A DNA stretch of 64,000 nt from Watersipora subatra (Eukaryota; Bryozoa; Gymnolaemata; Cheilostomatida; Watersiporidae), in assembly GCF_963576615.1 (NCBI RefSeq), contig NC_088710.1, positions 2,770,001 through 2,834,000 on the forward strand, read 5' to 3'. Each line of letters opens with the position of its first letter. Within the stretch, counting starts at the first letter, position 1. A program made the translations under genes and the position numbers. The notes beneath the pieces are model-generated. The model was not told where the DNA came from. It searched no databases and saw only the letters and a program-made list of their open reading frames with translations. This document shows positions 63,696 to 64,000 of the stretch, piece by piece.

Positions 63696-64000
63696 TCATG
63701 TGCGATAGAAATGCAATTACATGTATATGTAACTATCAGCTGTGGAAGTTTATTTAGGACACAGTAGTAAAGTGATGGCAGAGCTCAAGTTGAAACTACA
63801 TGAAATCCTAGCACAACAATGAATTAGTGAATTTCATTTTCAATCGCTTTTATCAAGTGATATAATGATCTCTTCAATGATGAAATATTAAAACCATGTG
63901 AAATATACTAATCCAATCATCGTTTCTAATAATGAAAGAATGCTTTCTCCAGTCTGGCCAGTGAGAAAGGATTACTTATAATTAGAAATTAAAACAATAA
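63696..64000. other. Window end, nothing recognised
   Basis: About 300 bp of AT-rich sequence without a recognisable gene or repeat. Confidence 0.5.

Noticed and set aside
61241-64000. N-terminal exons of NHP2
   Set aside because: No minus-strand segment resembling the KLYKCIKKA-type region was visible; the 62425-62664 frame does not match it.

Overview
This is a metazoan (invertebrate-like) nuclear genome window. It is AT-rich and has short exons bounded by GT-AG introns of several kilobases, many minisatellites and several families of DNA transposons and retroposons. There are no operons, prokaryotic signals or CRISPR arrays. The species cannot be fixed from sequence alone. An aquatic lophotrochozoan-type invertebrate fits the intron size and repeat style, but that is an impression, not a measurement.

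Four conserved protein-coding genes can be rebuilt exon by exon. (1) FARSA, cytosolic phenylalanine-tRNA ligase alpha subunit, lies on the minus strand: five 5' exons between 19233 and 8081 cover the N-terminal domains, and the catalytic exons were not found and are probably left of base 1. (2) SH3BP5/SH3BP5L (Sab/REI-1 family, a Rab11 exchange factor and JNK-binding protein) is complete on the plus strand in six exons, 20013-34651, 489 aa. It starts head-to-head with FARSA, 779 bp apart. (3) RNF34/RFFL (CARP-type E3 ubiquitin ligase with FYVE-like finger, SAP-like helices and RING) is complete on the plus strand in seven exons, 39044-56317, 508 aa. (4) NHP2 (H/ACA snoRNP and telomerase protein) lies on the minus strand: its last two exons are at 61240-61135 and 57824-57702, convergent with RNF34, and the 5' exons were not found. 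An unrecognised acidic, serine-rich ORF (3618-4568, plus) looks like the terminal exon of another gene. The four known genes do not form one pathway; the products serve translation, membrane traffic/JNK signalling, ubiquitylation and snoRNP function.

The rest is mostly mobile and tandem DNA. FARSA intron 3 (8879-17424) holds two inverted pogo-like elements, a long AT minisatellite and a young, complete Ty3/Gypsy element (11556-16431) with 262-bp LTRs, a 5-bp target duplication and one intact gag-pol frame. That element split an older tRNA-tailed retroposon. SH3BP5 introns carry a 30-bp satellite of about 28 copies, a fossil Tigger-like element and an 18-bp satellite of about 40 copies. The 34652-39043 gap and the RNF34 introns carry a 1.9-kb terminal-inverted-repeat element with a nested retroposon, a piggyBac-like MITE and a Tigger-like MITE. 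NHP2's last intron carries a 65-bp satellite with a 195-bp higher-order period, a MITE and a 23-bp satellite. Another pogo-like copy and another retroposon copy close the window.
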